From: Burkholderiaceae bacterium 16
Lineage (GTDB): Bacteria > Pseudomonadota > Gammaproteobacteria > Burkholderiales > Burkholderiaceae
Length of the DNA stretch: 64,000 nucleotides
Reading direction: 5' to 3'
Assembly (NCBI GenBank): GCA_000955785.1
Contig: JYOD01000014.1
Coordinates: forward strand, 1 to 64,000
The notes beneath the pieces were generated by a model. It saw only the letters and a program-made list of their open reading frames with translations, had not been told where the DNA came from and made no database searches. A program made the position numbers and the translations under genes. Below are positions 1 to 8,792 of the stretch, one piece after another. How positions within the stretch are numbered: position 1 is the first letter of the stretch; every line of letters starts with the position of its first letter.

Positions 1-30
1 TGAATGGCGTGGTTTCTCGGAGCAAATCTG

Positions 31-792
31 ATGAAGATAGGATTGGTTTCGGACCTGCATCTTTCGGTTTATCCAATGGACTTTCCGAACCCCGATGTGG
101 ACGTGATGATACTGGCCGGCGATATCTGGCGGCCCAGGGAAGCCATGGCGTGGGCCGCCGCCGCGCGCCTGCCGACGCTGTATGTGGCGGGCAACCATGA
201 GTTCTACGGCAGCGACCTGGCCACCACCATGGACGCCCTGCGCGCAGGCGCGGCCGGCACGAGCGTGCAGGTGCTGGAACGTACCGAATGGCACTACCGT
301 GGCGTGCGCTTCCTGGGCTGTACGTTGTGGTCCGACTATCGCCTTTTCGCATCGGCGCAGCAGCGCGAGGACGGCCTGCGCGACGCCCAGTCCCTGATGC
401 GGGACTTCTCCCGCATCCGCGTGGCGCCGGACTTCGAGGAGCGCTTCACGCCTGCCATGTCGCAGGCCCTCTTCAGGGATTCGGTGGCCTGGCTGGAGGA
501 GCGGTTCGAGGCCGGCCACGACGGCAAGACGGTGGTCATCACCCACTTCGCGCCGTCTCCGCTGAGCATCAGCCCCAAGTTCGCCGGCTCGCACCTCAAT
601 GCCAGCTTCGTCTCCGACCTGAGCCGGGAGATCCAGGCCTGGCAGCCGGACCTCTGGGTACACGGCCATACCCACGAAAGCTTCGACTACAGGGTGGGCG
701 CCACCCGCGTGGTGTGCAACCCCCGGGGCTATGCGCGCGAAGGCAAGATCGAGAACCCGCGCTTCGATCCCAATCTTGTCATCGAACTGTGA
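31..792 (+). CDS. Calcineurin-like metallophosphoesterase
   Basis: A 253-residue cytoplasmic phosphoesterase that should hydrolyse a phosphomono- or diester using two metal ions. The metal-binding motifs appear in the canonical order: SDLHLS near the N-terminus, AGDIW, AGNHEFYG, THFAPSP and a terminal GHTHE. No signal peptide or membrane segment is visible. The frame also has an ATG at position 4, but the ATG at 31 starts directly at the first beta strand (MKIGLVSDLHL), as is usual in this family. The substrate cannot be told from sequence; the gene stands alone, so context does not help. Confidence 0.85.
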   Translation: MKIGLVSDLHLSVYPMDFPNPDVDVMILAGDIWRPREAMAWAAAARLPTLYVAGNHEFYGSDLATTMDALRAGAAGTSVQVLERTEWHYRGVRFLGCTLWSDYRLFASAQQREDGLRDAQSLMRDFSRIRVAPDFEERFTPAMSQALFRDSVAWLEERFEAGHDGKTVVITHFAPSPLSISPKFAGSHLNASFVSDLSREIQAWQPDLWVHGHTHESFDYRVGATRVVCNPRGYAREGKIENPRFDPNLVIEL

Positions 793-1095
793 TAGGCCCG
801 GGGAGATGGCCTGACATAGGCAACGCAGGCCGGATCGCTCACCGCGTTTGCGGCGCGGACGCTGCGTCATCCCGCAGCCGGCAATCCACTTGGGACTTTC
901 CCTTGGTTTGCGGCACAAAGCGCACTCTTTCACCTTCCTTCCGGAACGGGCATCTCGCGATCGGCGCCGTTGTTTGCTACTGTCTGGTCCGCAGGTAAGC
1001 AAGGCGGGCCTCGCCCGCCACATCCCTGTGCCGTCCGGGCCGGCCACGCACCGGCCCCTGGTCTGGCGGCAAGCTAGAAACAGGAGACAACATTA
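793..1095. other. Intergenic region, no gene seen
   Basis: About 300 bases between two same-strand genes. I see no convincing open frame, hairpin with a T-run or RNA gene. The last 15 bases hold a clear AGGAG ribosome binding site (about 1082-1086) for the gene at 1096. Confidence 0.5.
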
Positions 1096-1566
1096 ATGAG
1101 GCCCAGGGCTCTGGAACCGACCGAATCAGTACTTCTTGCCTTGATGGACAGCGTGCGCGAGTGGCAGCGCGTGCTGGACCAGACTCTCTCCGATGTAGGA
1201 CTCGACTATTCCAAATGGATCTTGCTTCGCGCGATCCGTCAGGACGAGTTCGTTCGCCACGAGCCCTGTCTTGGCCCGATGCTGATTTCCGCTCCACAGT
1301 CGGAAAGCCTCCTGCACACATTGCACGCGGATCGCTGGATCGAATTCGATCCAGCCGGCCAGCCCTTCATCCCCGCGGGCGCCGTACCCAGGGTAGAGCG
1401 TGTGTGGAGCGGCATGAAAGCACTGCACTCGGTATCGGTGGCGCCGTTCAGCACCGAGGAACGCACCGCCCTCACCGCTTCCTTGAGGCGCATGAAAGCC
1501 ACCTTGCACGATCACAGCCTGCGCCTTGGGCGGCAGGCGGAACAACGGGTCGAGGCGACGCACTGA
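1096..1566 (+). CDS. MarR-like winged-helix protein (divergent)
   Basis: A 156-residue protein. Its N-terminal third (LALMDSVREWQRVLDQTLSDVGLDYSKWILLRAI) resembles helix 1 and the 'YSQWLVLRAI' stretch that opens MarR-family regulators, and the length fits. The recognition-helix part is poorly conserved: where MarR proteins have a QxELA-type helix this one reads PMLISAPQSESLLHTLHADRWIEF, followed by a short wing and a long C-terminal helix. It may be a divergent DNA-binding protein or one that has lost DNA contact. An AGGAG site 9 bases upstream supports the ATG. No partner gene is evident. Confidence 0.5.
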   Translation: MRPRALEPTESVLLALMDSVREWQRVLDQTLSDVGLDYSKWILLRAIRQDEFVRHEPCLGPMLISAPQSESLLHTLHADRWIEFDPAGQPFIPAGAVPRVERVWSGMKALHSVSVAPFSTEERTALTASLRRMKATLHDHSLRLGRQAEQRVEATH

Positions 1567-1792
1567 TGTGTGCTTGCGGGGGCGGCAACACCAGCCCCCG
1601 TCAAGCGGCATCGAGGGCGCTGCGACCAGTGCCGCTACCTGCCGCCGTTGAATAACGGCGATGCTTCGATGCGTTCCAGCATGCCGCGCGCCGCGCTGGT
1701 CAGTGGCCGGTTGGCCCTGACGTGGGACGCTTGAACAGCCGCGCGAATGGCCGCTTGGATGTACGCTTGACCGGACACGCAAACGCACGCCT

Positions 1793-1840
1793 GGACAAAA
1801 GAAAGCGGCGGGCGCGCCCAGACCGCGCGCCCGCCGCTTT
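1793..1840 (-). terminator. Intrinsic terminator of the HiPIP gene
   Basis: A perfect 16-bp stem (1802-1817 with 1825-1840, 7-base loop), very GC-rich. Read on the minus strand it is followed by a T-rich run (TTTCTTTT), directly downstream of the HiPIP stop codon at 1859. Confidence 0.8.
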
Positions 1841-1858
1841 CACCGTATCAGGCTTCTA

Positions 1859-2179
1859 TCAAGCCTTTTTTACCCAGGCGCTGCACCAGCCTTTGGTGGC
1901 AACCTGCTTGCCCGCGAAAAGCGGGCAGCCGCCGCTGGCATCTGTCGCCTTGCCCTGGAAGAGCTGGCAGTTGCCGCAGTGCTGGGTGGCGTCATGCTTG
2001 GGGTATTTGGCTTTATCGACTTTGGTGGTATCCGCCTTGTAGCCAAGGCCGACCGCCTGCGGGTCTTTTTCATCGACCATCGGGCCGCCGCCCTGGGCCC
2101 GGGACGCCAGGGAAACACCCAGGGCGCCTGCGGCCGCAATAATGGGAATGCCTTTCAGGAAATGACGACGAGTTGACAT
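1859..2179 (-). CDS. High-potential iron-sulfur protein (HiPIP), Tat-exported
   Basis: A 106-residue periplasmic electron carrier. Residues 1-29 form a twin-arginine signal (STRRHFLKG followed by an Ala/Gly-rich stretch), as expected for a protein exported with its cluster assembled. The mature part has the HiPIP layout of four cysteines, HCGNC, then GGCPLF, then GWCSAW, which would hold one 4Fe-4S cubane. The ATG at 2179 is chosen because the Tat motif starts there and AAGGA lies about 6 bases upstream. The gene is monocistronic with its own terminator. HiPIPs usually pass electrons from bc1-type complexes to oxidases or reductases; the partner is not encoded here. Confidence 0.93.
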   Translation of the reverse strand: MSTRRHFLKGIPIIAAAGALGVSLASRAQGGGPMVDEKDPQAVGLGYKADTTKVDKAKYPKHDATQHCGNCQLFQGKATDASGGCPLFAGKQVATKGWCSAWVKKA

Positions 2180-2529
2180 CTTTCTATCCTTTTTGTGGGG
2201 GACAAACTGGGCGGGGCCCGCGCCGCGCGCAACAACGCCAGGCACCGGCCCCAACCATCGGCGCACCCATGAAGGCATGCGCCGGATACCGGCCCGGACG
2301 CAGCCACATCACAGCAAGGAAACAAAGTGTCGGACACGTTGGCTCGAGGCTCGCATGGCACGCACCAGTAGCCGCCGTCCTGGCCGGCTCCTGGCCTGTA
2401 TCCCGATAGAGTTTAGACGACGGCGATTACATGGACATTGCGCGTAGTCATGAACGCTGAGGATCGGTGGCGCATGCGCCCTGCGCGGTTGCCCTGGGTC
2501 AAGCGGGCAAAAACGCCGGCAGGAACACC
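2180..2529. other. Intergenic region, no gene seen
   Basis: About 350 bases between the HiPIP start and the end of the RcnB-like gene. It should contain the HiPIP promoter on the minus strand, but I cannot assign -35/-10 boxes. No credible open frame or RNA was recognised. Confidence 0.45.
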
Positions 2530-2892
2530 CTAGCTGCCCCCGCCTACCTCGACTATCGAGCCATTGGGTGCAACGAGGTAGAAGTTCGCGCCCACCCCGA
2601 CCCAGTGACGGCCTTTGGTTGGCTGCGCCAAGTTGTACTGACGCCAGTCATCCACCACATATTGACGATCGCGGTACTCGGCGGGAAGCTTGTCGCCCTT
2701 TTTCCATTGGCCCGGCACGCTGCCCGTATTGTTGCCAGCCGGAGCCATGCTCGCATCCTTGGATGGCGGCGACTGGTATTGATACCCACTGCCGGTGCCT
2801 GAGGCCGGCTGCGCGAAACAAGAGGCCGAGACCAGGAACCCGCCGGCAAGCAATACGCCCGGCAGCAGTCTGCTTCTCATGGTTTTCTTCAT
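2530..2892 (-). CDS. RcnB-like periplasmic protein
   Basis: A 120-residue secreted protein. Residues 1-28 are a Sec signal peptide (MKKTMRSRLLPGVLLAGG...SCFAQ). The C-terminal 50 residues match the RcnB-family pattern: EYRDRQYVVDDWRQYNL, then GRHWVGVGANFYLVA with a hydrophobic tail. RcnB in E. coli is a periplasmic modulator of nickel and cobalt efflux; many beta-proteobacterial paralogues have no proven metal role. No efflux gene lies beside it, so a metal function is only inferred. The middle (residues 29-60) is low-complexity, rich in Gly, Ser and Pro. Confidence 0.8.
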   Translation of the reverse strand: MKKTMRSRLLPGVLLAGGFLVSASCFAQPASGTGSGYQYQSPPSKDASMAPAGNNTGSVPGQWKKGDKLPAEYRDRQYVVDDWRQYNLAQPTKGRHWVGVGANFYLVAPNGSIVEVGGGS

Positions 2893-3193
2893 TGAGCACT
2901 CCTTTTATTGGCCGCAATGGCCCTGACAGGTCATCTCCTACCGGGCGATGCCGGGGCAGCCCACGCAATCGGTGTGTCGCGAAATAGGGGCCCGCAACTT
3001 CAATGCCCGGATTAAGGATAGTGGCTATGGCGGCGGATGGGGACGGCAAGCGCCGGAACCGGCGCCTGCCAGGCGTGCGCAGGCTTGCAGGGACAGGCTG
3101 GAGAAGGGCTGCGGGGAAAGCGGAGCGGGGAAATACCTGCCGGGAATGTAAAGATTTCTGCCGGGATGGAAACGCAAAGGAGCGCCGGCATCA
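2893..3193. other. Intergenic region, no gene seen
   Basis: About 300 bases upstream of the RcnB-like gene. It should carry that gene's promoter. Short open frames exist on both strands but their composition looks random, and no RNA gene was recognised. Confidence 0.45.
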
Positions 3194-3220
3194 CAAAAAA
3201 ATGACGCCCTGAGGCGTCAT
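3194..3220 (-). terminator. Intrinsic terminator of the chemoreceptor gene
   Basis: Perfect 8-bp stem (ATGACGCC at 3201-3208 and GGCGTCAT at 3213-3220, 4-base loop). On the minus strand it is followed by seven T residues, about 100 bases past the chemoreceptor stop codon. Confidence 0.88.
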
Positions 3221-3316
3221 CATCGGAGCGTGGCGGAAGGCTGCGGGAAGCGGCGGGAAGACACGAGCATGCCCCGCACCCCGCCCCACGCGCAGCAAAC
3301 GCTACAACGGCCTTGC

Positions 3317-4513
3317 CTACGCGTGTGCGCCCCGCAGCGCGCCGGCAAAACGGGCTTGCGCGGATGCCATGTCGTCTGGCGTGGCGTCCAGCTTGAACTC
3401 GTCCACCGCGGCCTGCAACTGATGCGCCTGGTCCGCCAGGGCCGACGAGGCAGCAGCGGCCTGCTCCACCAGCGCGGCGTTCTGCTGCGTCACCGCGTCC
3501 ATTTGCATCACGGCTTGATTGACCTGTTCGATGCCATCGCTCTGCTGCCCCGACGCCACCGCGATCTCGCCGAGGATGGTAGTGACCTGTCGGGAGGCCG
3601 TCACGATCTCGCGCATCGTCTGGCCAGCGTGCTCCACCCGCGCCGAGCCGTTGCGCACCTGCTCCGCGGAGTCGCCGATCAGCCCGCGGATTTCCTTGGC
3701 CGCCGCGGCGCTGCGCTGCGCCAGAGTACGTACCTCGCCCGCCACCACCGCAAAGCCGCGCCCCTGCTCGCCCGCGCGCGCCGCTTCCACGGCGGCGTTG
3801 AGCGCCAGGATATTGGTCTGGAACGCGATGCCTTCGATCACATCGATGATGTCGACCACCTTCTTGGAGCTGGCGCTGATCGCCTGCATGGTGTCCACCA
3901 CCTCGCCGACCACGGTGCCGCCTCGTTGCGCGATATCCGAGGCATTGGCCGCCAGTTCGTTGGCCGCGTGCGCGCGTTCAGTATTCTGTTTGACCATGGC
4001 GGTCAGCTCGCCCATGCTCGATGCGGTTTCCTGCAGCGCCGCGGCCTGTTCCTCGGTGCGCTGGGACAGATCGGTGTTGCCGGCCGCGATCTGCTTCGAG
4101 GCGTCCGTGATCGAATCCGTCGACTCCTTGATCCGGCTCACCAGGTCGGTGAGCATGTCTTCCATCTCGCCCATGCCGCGCAGCAGACGGCCAAACTCGC
4201 CCTGGCGCTCGGTTTCGAATTCCTTGCTGAGGTCGCCGGAGGCCACGGTTTCGGCGATATAGACCGCCTCGCCCAGCGGTTGCTCGATGCTGCGCGCAAT
4301 GCCGTGGGTACAGGCGGCGCCAACCAGCAGCGCGGCCAGCCAGAGCCCGAACATCCAGGCGCGGGCGGAGTCGGCGCCCTGCCCGACATTCCCGGCCGCC
4401 GCGCCCGGCAGGGCATTGAGCCCCATCGCGATCGCCGCCGCCATCAGTATCAACACCACCGCGAAACCAGCGCCAAGGCGCATACGGGTGCTCAGGTTGG
4501 CCAGTGCCATCAT
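3317..4513 (-). CDS. Methyl-accepting chemotaxis protein with minimal periplasmic part
   Basis: A 398-residue inner-membrane chemoreceptor. Two membrane segments (about residues 13-35 and 52-73) are separated by only about 16 residues, so the usual 150-residue ligand-binding domain is absent. A HAMP-like segment follows (about 74-125), then the coiled-coil signalling domain. The highly conserved hairpin tip is intact ([20 protein letters not shown] then [18 protein letters not shown]), so it should couple to CheW and CheA. Glu/Gln-rich helices flank the tip and could be methylated. No C-terminal NWETF-type tether is seen. It probably senses a membrane or cytoplasmic cue, or works within mixed receptor arrays. 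It is monocistronic with its own terminator. Confidence 0.92.
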   Translation of the reverse strand: MMALANLSTRMRLGAGFAVVLILMAAAIAMGLNALPGAAAGNVGQGADSARAWMFGLWLAALLVGAACTHGIARSIEQPLGEAVYIAETVASGDLSKEFETERQGEFGRLLRGMGEMEDMLTDLVSRIKESTDSITDASKQIAAGNTDLSQRTEEQAAALQETASSMGELTAMVKQNTERAHAANELAANASDIAQRGGTVVGEVVDTMQAISASSKKVVDIIDVIEGIAFQTNILALNAAVEAARAGEQGRGFAVVAGEVRTLAQRSAAAAKEIRGLIGDSAEQVRNGSARVEHAGQTMREIVTASRQVTTILGEIAVASGQQSDGIEQVNQAVMQMDAVTQQNAALVEQAAAASSALADQAHQLQAAVDEFKLDATPDDMASAQARFAGALRGAHA

Positions 4514-4620
4514 TGCTGCATCTCCCCTTTTTAGTAGACTTCGCCTGCCTCGTCGTCTGGATAACGGCCACGCGCGGAGAAACTTTAGGGGAATTACCAG
4601 ATGCCGCCTTCCAGTCGCAT

Positions 4621-5349
4621 TCAGGCGGGGCGCTGCTCCGGCACCGTCCCGCCATCCGCCCGGCTACCGGCGGGAAAATGCACGCCGGCGCGCTGGGCGG
4701 CCCGCACGATGTGATCGGACATGGCGCGCTGCGCGAGGCTGGCGTCGCCCGCCGCCAGGGCGTCGATGATGGCGCAATGCTCGGTGTAGGTGGCGTGGCG
4801 GCTGCCGCGCTGGTAGAACGGCAGGCGCTGGCTTTCCTGCATGACGTCGGTGCTGTTGCGCAGGATATCGGCAATCGCGCGGTTGCCGGCGATGGCAATG
4901 ATGCGCATATGGAAATCGAAATCCAGCCGGGCGGCCTGGGTGAAGTCGGACGCATCGATGCACGCGCGCATGGCTTCGGCGTTCTCACGCAGGGCGCCGA
5001 TATCTTCCGGCAACAGCGCCGCCGCGGCCAGCCCCACGGTGAAGCTTTCCAGCGCGAAGCGCAGCTGGTAGATATCGGTCAGCGAATGCGATTTCGAGAA
5101 ACGCCACTGCGGCGGCGCGCCGTCGGCGGCATCGGCGGCCACATACACACCTTTACCGGGTCGCGAGACCACCAGCCCCAGGCCCTGCAGGGTGGACAGC
5201 GCCTCCCGCAGTGAGGTGCGGCTGATGCCGAGTTGCTCGGCCAGGTCGCGTTGGGATGGCAACAGCGAGCCGGCCGGATACTTGCCGCCTTCGATCCACT
5301 CGCGGATGAGGGTCGCGGCGTTGGCGGAGATGGCGGTGGCTGTGACCAT
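4621..5349 (-). CDS. GntR-family regulator, FadR (FCD) subfamily
   Basis: A 242-residue repressor-type protein. The N-terminal winged helix covers about residues 5-72 ([31 protein letters not shown]). The FCD ligand domain follows from about residue 85, with the metal-binding pattern typical of this group (an Asp in LDFDFH, then two later His). FCD regulators usually respond to small carboxylates and bind TNGTNNNACNA-type palindromes. Two perfect sites of that type lie 3.3 kb away, between the MFS permease and allA, so this protein is a candidate for them although the ECF41 pair lies between. Its own control is not visible. Confidence 0.88.
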   Translation of the reverse strand: MVTATAISANAATLIREWIEGGKYPAGSLLPSQRDLAEQLGISRTSLREALSTLQGLGLVVSRPGKGVYVAADAADGAPPQWRFSKSHSLTDIYQLRFALESFTVGLAAAALLPEDIGALRENAEAMRACIDASDFTQAARLDFDFHMRIIAIAGNRAIADILRNSTDVMQESQRLPFYQRGSRHATYTEHCAIIDALAAGDASLAQRAMSDHIVRAAQRAGVHFPAGSRADGGTVPEQRPA

Positions 5350-5488
5350 GGCGGTGATGGAAACTCCTGCGCTGGGTGGTGTTTATGGCAAAGGGCAAGG
5401 GAAATTGCCGCGGGCGCCAGCGCTGGCGCCGGATCGACGGCAAATTGTACTCGACCGCTACCGGGAGATCTAACTGCAAGCACAACCG

Positions 5489-5500
5489 CCTGACGTCAGG
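5489..5500. promoter_or_regulatory. 12-bp perfect palindrome upstream of the GntR gene
   Basis: CCTGACGTCAGG, about 140 bases upstream of the GntR start codon, in the gap between that gene and the sigma-factor stop. It could be an operator, but there is a single copy and it does not match the FadR-type consensus. Confidence 0.25.
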
Positions 5501-5587
5501 ATCAAAGACCAAAAGGCTGATAGCCAAACGCAGTAACTACCCTATTTTCGCAAGATTGCGCATCGCCTCCCCCTGCTCCGTGACAGC

Positions 5588-6454
5588 CTACAGCGGCGGC
5601 ACCGCGGATAGCTTGTCGGGATTGCGCACGACGTAGACAGCGGTGATGCGACCCGCCTCGATGGTGAAGGACTGCGCCGACTCGATCTTGCCGTCCACAT
5701 AGCGAAGGAGCCCAGGCATGCCGTTGATCCGGGCCAGCCGGTAGCGTACCTTGCCCGGCGCGGCGTGCCCGAGCGACCAGAAGACGCCGGCGATACGCGC
5801 GGCGCCGCGCAGGATGCGCCCGAACGACGGCACCTTGCCGCCACCGTCGCTGATCAGCTCGGCATCCGGGCTGAGCATCGTCTTCATGGCGGTCCGGTCG
5901 CCGGTGCTTGCGGCCTGCATGAAGCGGGTCAGCAGTTCGCGATGCTCCTGTGGCGATACGTCGTAGCGCGGGCGGCCTTCCCGCACGCGCTCACCGGCGC
6001 GGTGCACGATCTGGCGGCAGGCCGCTTCGGTCTTGCCGAGGATCGAAGCGATTTCCTCATAGTCCAGATCGAATGCCTGCCGTAGCAGGAACGCCGCCCG
6101 CTCGTCGGGCGAGAGGCGTTCCAGCACCAAAAGGAATGCCACCGACACTTCGCTTGCCAACTCCGCCGCCGCCTCCGGCGTGTCCTCATGCGCCTCGACC
6201 AGCGGCTCGGGGAGCCACCAGCCGATGTATTTCTCCTGCTCACTCTTGCGCGAGCGCAGGCGGTCGATCGCGAGCCGCGTCGTGACCGTGACCAGCCACG
6301 CTTCCGACGAGCGCAACTCGGCCTGGTCGGTCTCGTGCCAGCGCAGCCAGGCGTCCTGGACCACGTCCTCGGCGTCGGAACGGGTACCCAGCATGCGATA
6401 GGCAATCCCGAAAAGACGGGGCTTCAGTGCGGTGAAAGGTTCGACGGAATCCAT
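5588..6454 (-). CDS. ECF41-family RNA polymerase sigma factor
   Basis: A 288-residue sigma-70 family protein with region 2 (about residues 10-72), region 4 (about 105-158) and a SnoaL-like C-terminal extension (about 165-288) that serves as a built-in regulator. Three signatures that define ECF41 are present: WLPEP (80-84) in the linker, DGGGK (203-207), and NPDKL (278-282) near the C-terminus. ECF41 sigmas lack a separate anti-sigma factor and typically control one adjacent oxidoreductase, epimerase or carboxymuconolactone decarboxylase-type gene; here it is the divergent gene at 6688. A matching promoter also faces this gene, so autoregulation is likely. Confidence 0.95.
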   Translation of the reverse strand: MDSVEPFTALKPRLFGIAYRMLGTRSDAEDVVQDAWLRWHETDQAELRSSEAWLVTVTTRLAIDRLRSRKSEQEKYIGWWLPEPLVEAHEDTPEAAAELASEVSVAFLLVLERLSPDERAAFLLRQAFDLDYEEIASILGKTEAACRQIVHRAGERVREGRPRYDVSPQEHRELLTRFMQAASTGDRTAMKTMLSPDAELISDGGGKVPSFGRILRGAARIAGVFWSLGHAAPGKVRYRLARINGMPGLLRYVDGKIESAQSFTIEAGRITAVYVVRNPDKLSAVPPL

Positions 6455-6481
6455 AAGTCATATGCGAGAAGATCACCCCCA

Positions 6482-6508
6482 GACGTTCCGGCAACGCGTT
6501 TTGTGACA
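6482..6508 (-). promoter_or_regulatory. ECF41-type promoter of the sigma gene
   Basis: On the minus strand: TGTCACA (6508-6502), 16 bases, CGTC (6485-6482), which is the -35/-10 pattern known for ECF41 targets. It lies 28 bases before the sigma-factor start codon. Confidence 0.8.
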
Positions 6509-6594
6509 TCCAGGCGAACGACTGGCACCGCGCAGGGGCGACACCGGGCGAGAAGAGAACCGGAGAAGATATAAAGCAAAAAAGCTGCAGCGGC

Positions 6595-6621
6595 TGTCAC
6601 AAGCCGGTTCCGGCCTCCGTC
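6595..6621 (+). promoter_or_regulatory. ECF41-type promoter of the AhpD-like gene
   Basis: On the plus strand: TGTCACA (6595-6601), 16 bases, CGTC (6618-6621), with the same boxes and spacer as the promoter facing the other way. It lies 66 bases upstream of the start codon at 6688. Confidence 0.85.
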
Positions 6622-6687
6622 TTACGGTCATGGCAGGCGCGCAGGGCGCCTGCCAGACCCGACGAAACGGATCGAAAGGCAAAAATC

Positions 6688-7149
6688 ATGACTGCTGCAC
6701 GTATCAACCTTTTCCAACTCGCCCCGGCTAACCTGAAGGCGATGATCAATTTCTCCGCCTCCGTCAAGCAGAGCTCGCTAGGGCCCCGCCTGGTGGAGAT
6801 GGTGAACCTGCGCGTCTCGCAGATCAATGGCTGCGGCGTCTGCATCGACATGCATTGGCGCGACCTGATCAAGCAGGGCGCGGAACCGCGCCACCTGAAT
6901 GCCATCGCCGGCTGGCGCGAGGCGCCGTTCTTCAGCACTCGCGAGCGCGCCGCGCTGGCCTGGGCGGAAGCCGTCAACGCGCTGCCGCACCGCGACGACA
7001 CGGATGCCGTCTATCCCGAATTGCGCGAGCATTTCAGCGAGAACGAGATCGCCGAGCTCTCCTACGCCATTGCAGCGATTCGCGGCTGGAATCTGATGAA
7101 CCTGAGCCTGCGCAACCAGATTCCGGAAAATCCGGCTCCGGGCTTCTGA
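6688..7149 (+). CDS. Carboxymuconolactone decarboxylase / AhpD-like protein
   Basis: A 153-residue all-helical protein of the CMD/AhpD fold. The redox motif EMVNLRVSQINGCGVCIDMHW gives the AhpD pattern Glu-x(n)-Cys-x2-Cys-x3-His, so a thiol peroxidase or disulfide role is more likely than lactone decarboxylation. It is cytoplasmic, with no signal peptide. The gene is divergent from the ECF41 sigma gene and preceded by an ECF41-type promoter, the arrangement known for this sigma group. Its physiological substrate is unknown; in other species such genes are linked to oxidative or envelope stress. Confidence 0.9.
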   Translation: MTAARINLFQLAPANLKAMINFSASVKQSSLGPRLVEMVNLRVSQINGCGVCIDMHWRDLIKQGAEPRHLNAIAGWREAPFFSTRERAALAWAEAVNALPHRDDTDAVYPELREHFSENEIAELSYAIAAIRGWNLMNLSLRNQIPENPAPGF

Positions 7150-7298
7150 TCGCGCTGCCGGTTCGTCTTGCGATGGCGCGGCGCCGCCTGCGCCATGCAG
7201 ACCGGAGCCATTGCGCCGCGCAAACGCTCGACCTGCCTGCTCGCCAATGCTCGCGCAAAGATCTGTGGCCAACGGCATCGACCGGGCCATGCCATACC

Positions 7299-8627
7299 TT
7301 ACTTGTTCACCAGCCGCGCAGGGACGGTATAGGTGAGCGCCGCGCCACAGAGCAGCACGCCGGCCAGCACGAACATCGCCAGGTTGGTGCTCTGCGTCGC
7401 ATCCTTGATCAGGCCGATCATGTACGGGCTGACGAAGCCGGCCAGGTTGGCGAACGAGTTGATCATGGCGATACCGGCAGCGGCCCCTGCGCCGGACAAC
7501 AGCGCGGTGGGCAGGCTCCAGAACAGCGGCGACGTGGCCAGGCTGCCGCCGGCCGCCAGCGCCAGGGCCGCGAGCGACAGCGCCACGTTGTCGCTGAAGA
7601 CCGCGCTCAGCGCCAGCCCGGCGGCGCCGCAGCAGAATGGCACGATCAGGTGCCAGCGGCGTTCGCGCATGCGGTCGGAGCTGCGGCTGACCAGGATCAT
7701 TGAACACACTGCGACGGAAAACGGGATGGCGGTCAGCAAGCCGATATTCAGCGCGCCGGTCACGCCGGACTGCCGGATCAGCGACGGCAGCCAAAAGGTC
7801 AGCCCGTACTGCCCCATCACCGTGCAGAAGCAGATGCAGGCCATCTTGATGATGCGGCTGTCGGAAAAAAGCTGCCGCATGGTCATATGGCCACCCTTCG
7901 CCGCGTTCTCGCTGGCGATATTGCGCTCCAGCAGTTCCTTCTCGGATTGCGTCAGCCAGCCTGCCGAACGGATGTTGTTATCGAGATAGGCCAGCACGGC
8001 GAAGCCGACCAGCAAGGAAGGCACCGCTTCGATCAGGAACATCCACTGCCAGCCGCGCAGCCCCGCGACGCCCTGCATCGACTCCATGATGAACCCCGAG
8101 AGCGGGCCGCCGAAAATGCCCGAGACCGGGATGGCGCACATGAACAACGCCACCATGCGGGCGCGGCGGTGCGACGGGAACCAGTAGGTCAGGTACAGGA
8201 TCATGCCGGGATAGAAGCCGGCCTCGGCCGCGCCAAGCAGGAAACGCAGCACATAGAACTGCGTGGTGGTCTGCACGAACACCATCGCCGCCGAAATCAG
8301 GCTCCACATGATCATGATGCGCGAGATGGTGGCCTTGGCGCCGATCCGGTGCATCAGGATATTGCTCGGCACTTCGAAGAAGAAGTACCCGATGAAGAAC
8401 AGCCCGGCGCCCAGCCCGTAGGCGGACTCGCTGAACCGCAGGTCGCCAAGCATGTGCAGCTTGGCAAACCCCACATTGACGCGGTCCAGGTAGGCCACGA
8501 CATAGCAAAGCATCAGGAAAGGCAACAGGCGCCATGCGACCTTGCGGTAGACGGCGTTTTCCTGCGCCGCCGCCGCATTGGCGGCGGCCGGCTCGGGGGC
8601 TAGCGATGGGGCGGTGGTCAGGGACAC
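7299..8627 (-). CDS. MFS transporter, anion:cation symporter (phthalate/galactonate) type
   Basis: A 442-residue permease with about 12 hydrophobic segments and a large cytoplasmic loop near residues 205-240. It has the features of the ACS family: AYLDRVNVGFAKLHM in the first helices, FFIGYFFFEVPSNILMHRIGAK, and the motif FLLGAAEAGFYPGMI. Such proteins import organic anions by proton symport. The start is a GTG at 8627 preceded by GGAGG with 8-base spacing. The gene is divergent from the ureidoglycolate lyase gene and shares two identical palindromic operators with it, so its substrate is plausibly a purine-catabolism ureide such as allantoate or ureidoglycolate. Confidence 0.9.
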   Translation of the reverse strand: MSLTTAPSLAPEPAAANAAAAQENAVYRKVAWRLLPFLMLCYVVAYLDRVNVGFAKLHMLGDLRFSESAYGLGAGLFFIGYFFFEVPSNILMHRIGAKATISRIMIMWSLISAAMVFVQTTTQFYVLRFLLGAAEAGFYPGMILYLTYWFPSHRRARMVALFMCAIPVSGIFGGPLSGFIMESMQGVAGLRGWQWMFLIEAVPSLLVGFAVLAYLDNNIRSAGWLTQSEKELLERNIASENAAKGGHMTMRQLFSDSRIIKMACICFCTVMGQYGLTFWLPSLIRQSGVTGALNIGLLTAIPFSVAVCSMILVSRSSDRMRERRWHLIVPFCCGAAGLALSAVFSDNVALSLAALALAAGGSLATSPLFWSLPTALLSGAGAAAGIAMINSFANLAGFVSPYMIGLIKDATQSTNLAMFVLAGVLLCGAALTYTVPARLVNK

Positions 8628-8664
8628 AGCAATTTCCTCCTCGGGTGGCGTGGCACTTCGCTCA

Positions 8665-8679
8665 ACTGGTATTACCAGT
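8665..8679. promoter_or_regulatory. FadR/GntR-type operator 1
   Basis: Perfect inverted repeat ACTGGT-ATT-ACCAGT, fitting the FadR-subfamily consensus TNGTNNNACNA. It lies 38 bases upstream of the permease GTG start. An identical copy lies 128 bases away. Confidence 0.8.
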
Positions 8680-8792
8680 ATGATTTCTAATGGATGGCGA
8701 AGAATACGTCCGCATCGCGCTGTGGAAAAGCAGCGTAAACCCGGAATCTAAGGCGCCTTGACGCGGGGGCAGGCTAACGCGATACTAGCCAT

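Noticed and set aside
3230-4534. A 434-codon plus-strand open frame opposite the chemoreceptor
   Set aside because: No recognisable domain, His/Arg/Leu-rich shadow; it would also run through the chemoreceptor's terminator hairpin.
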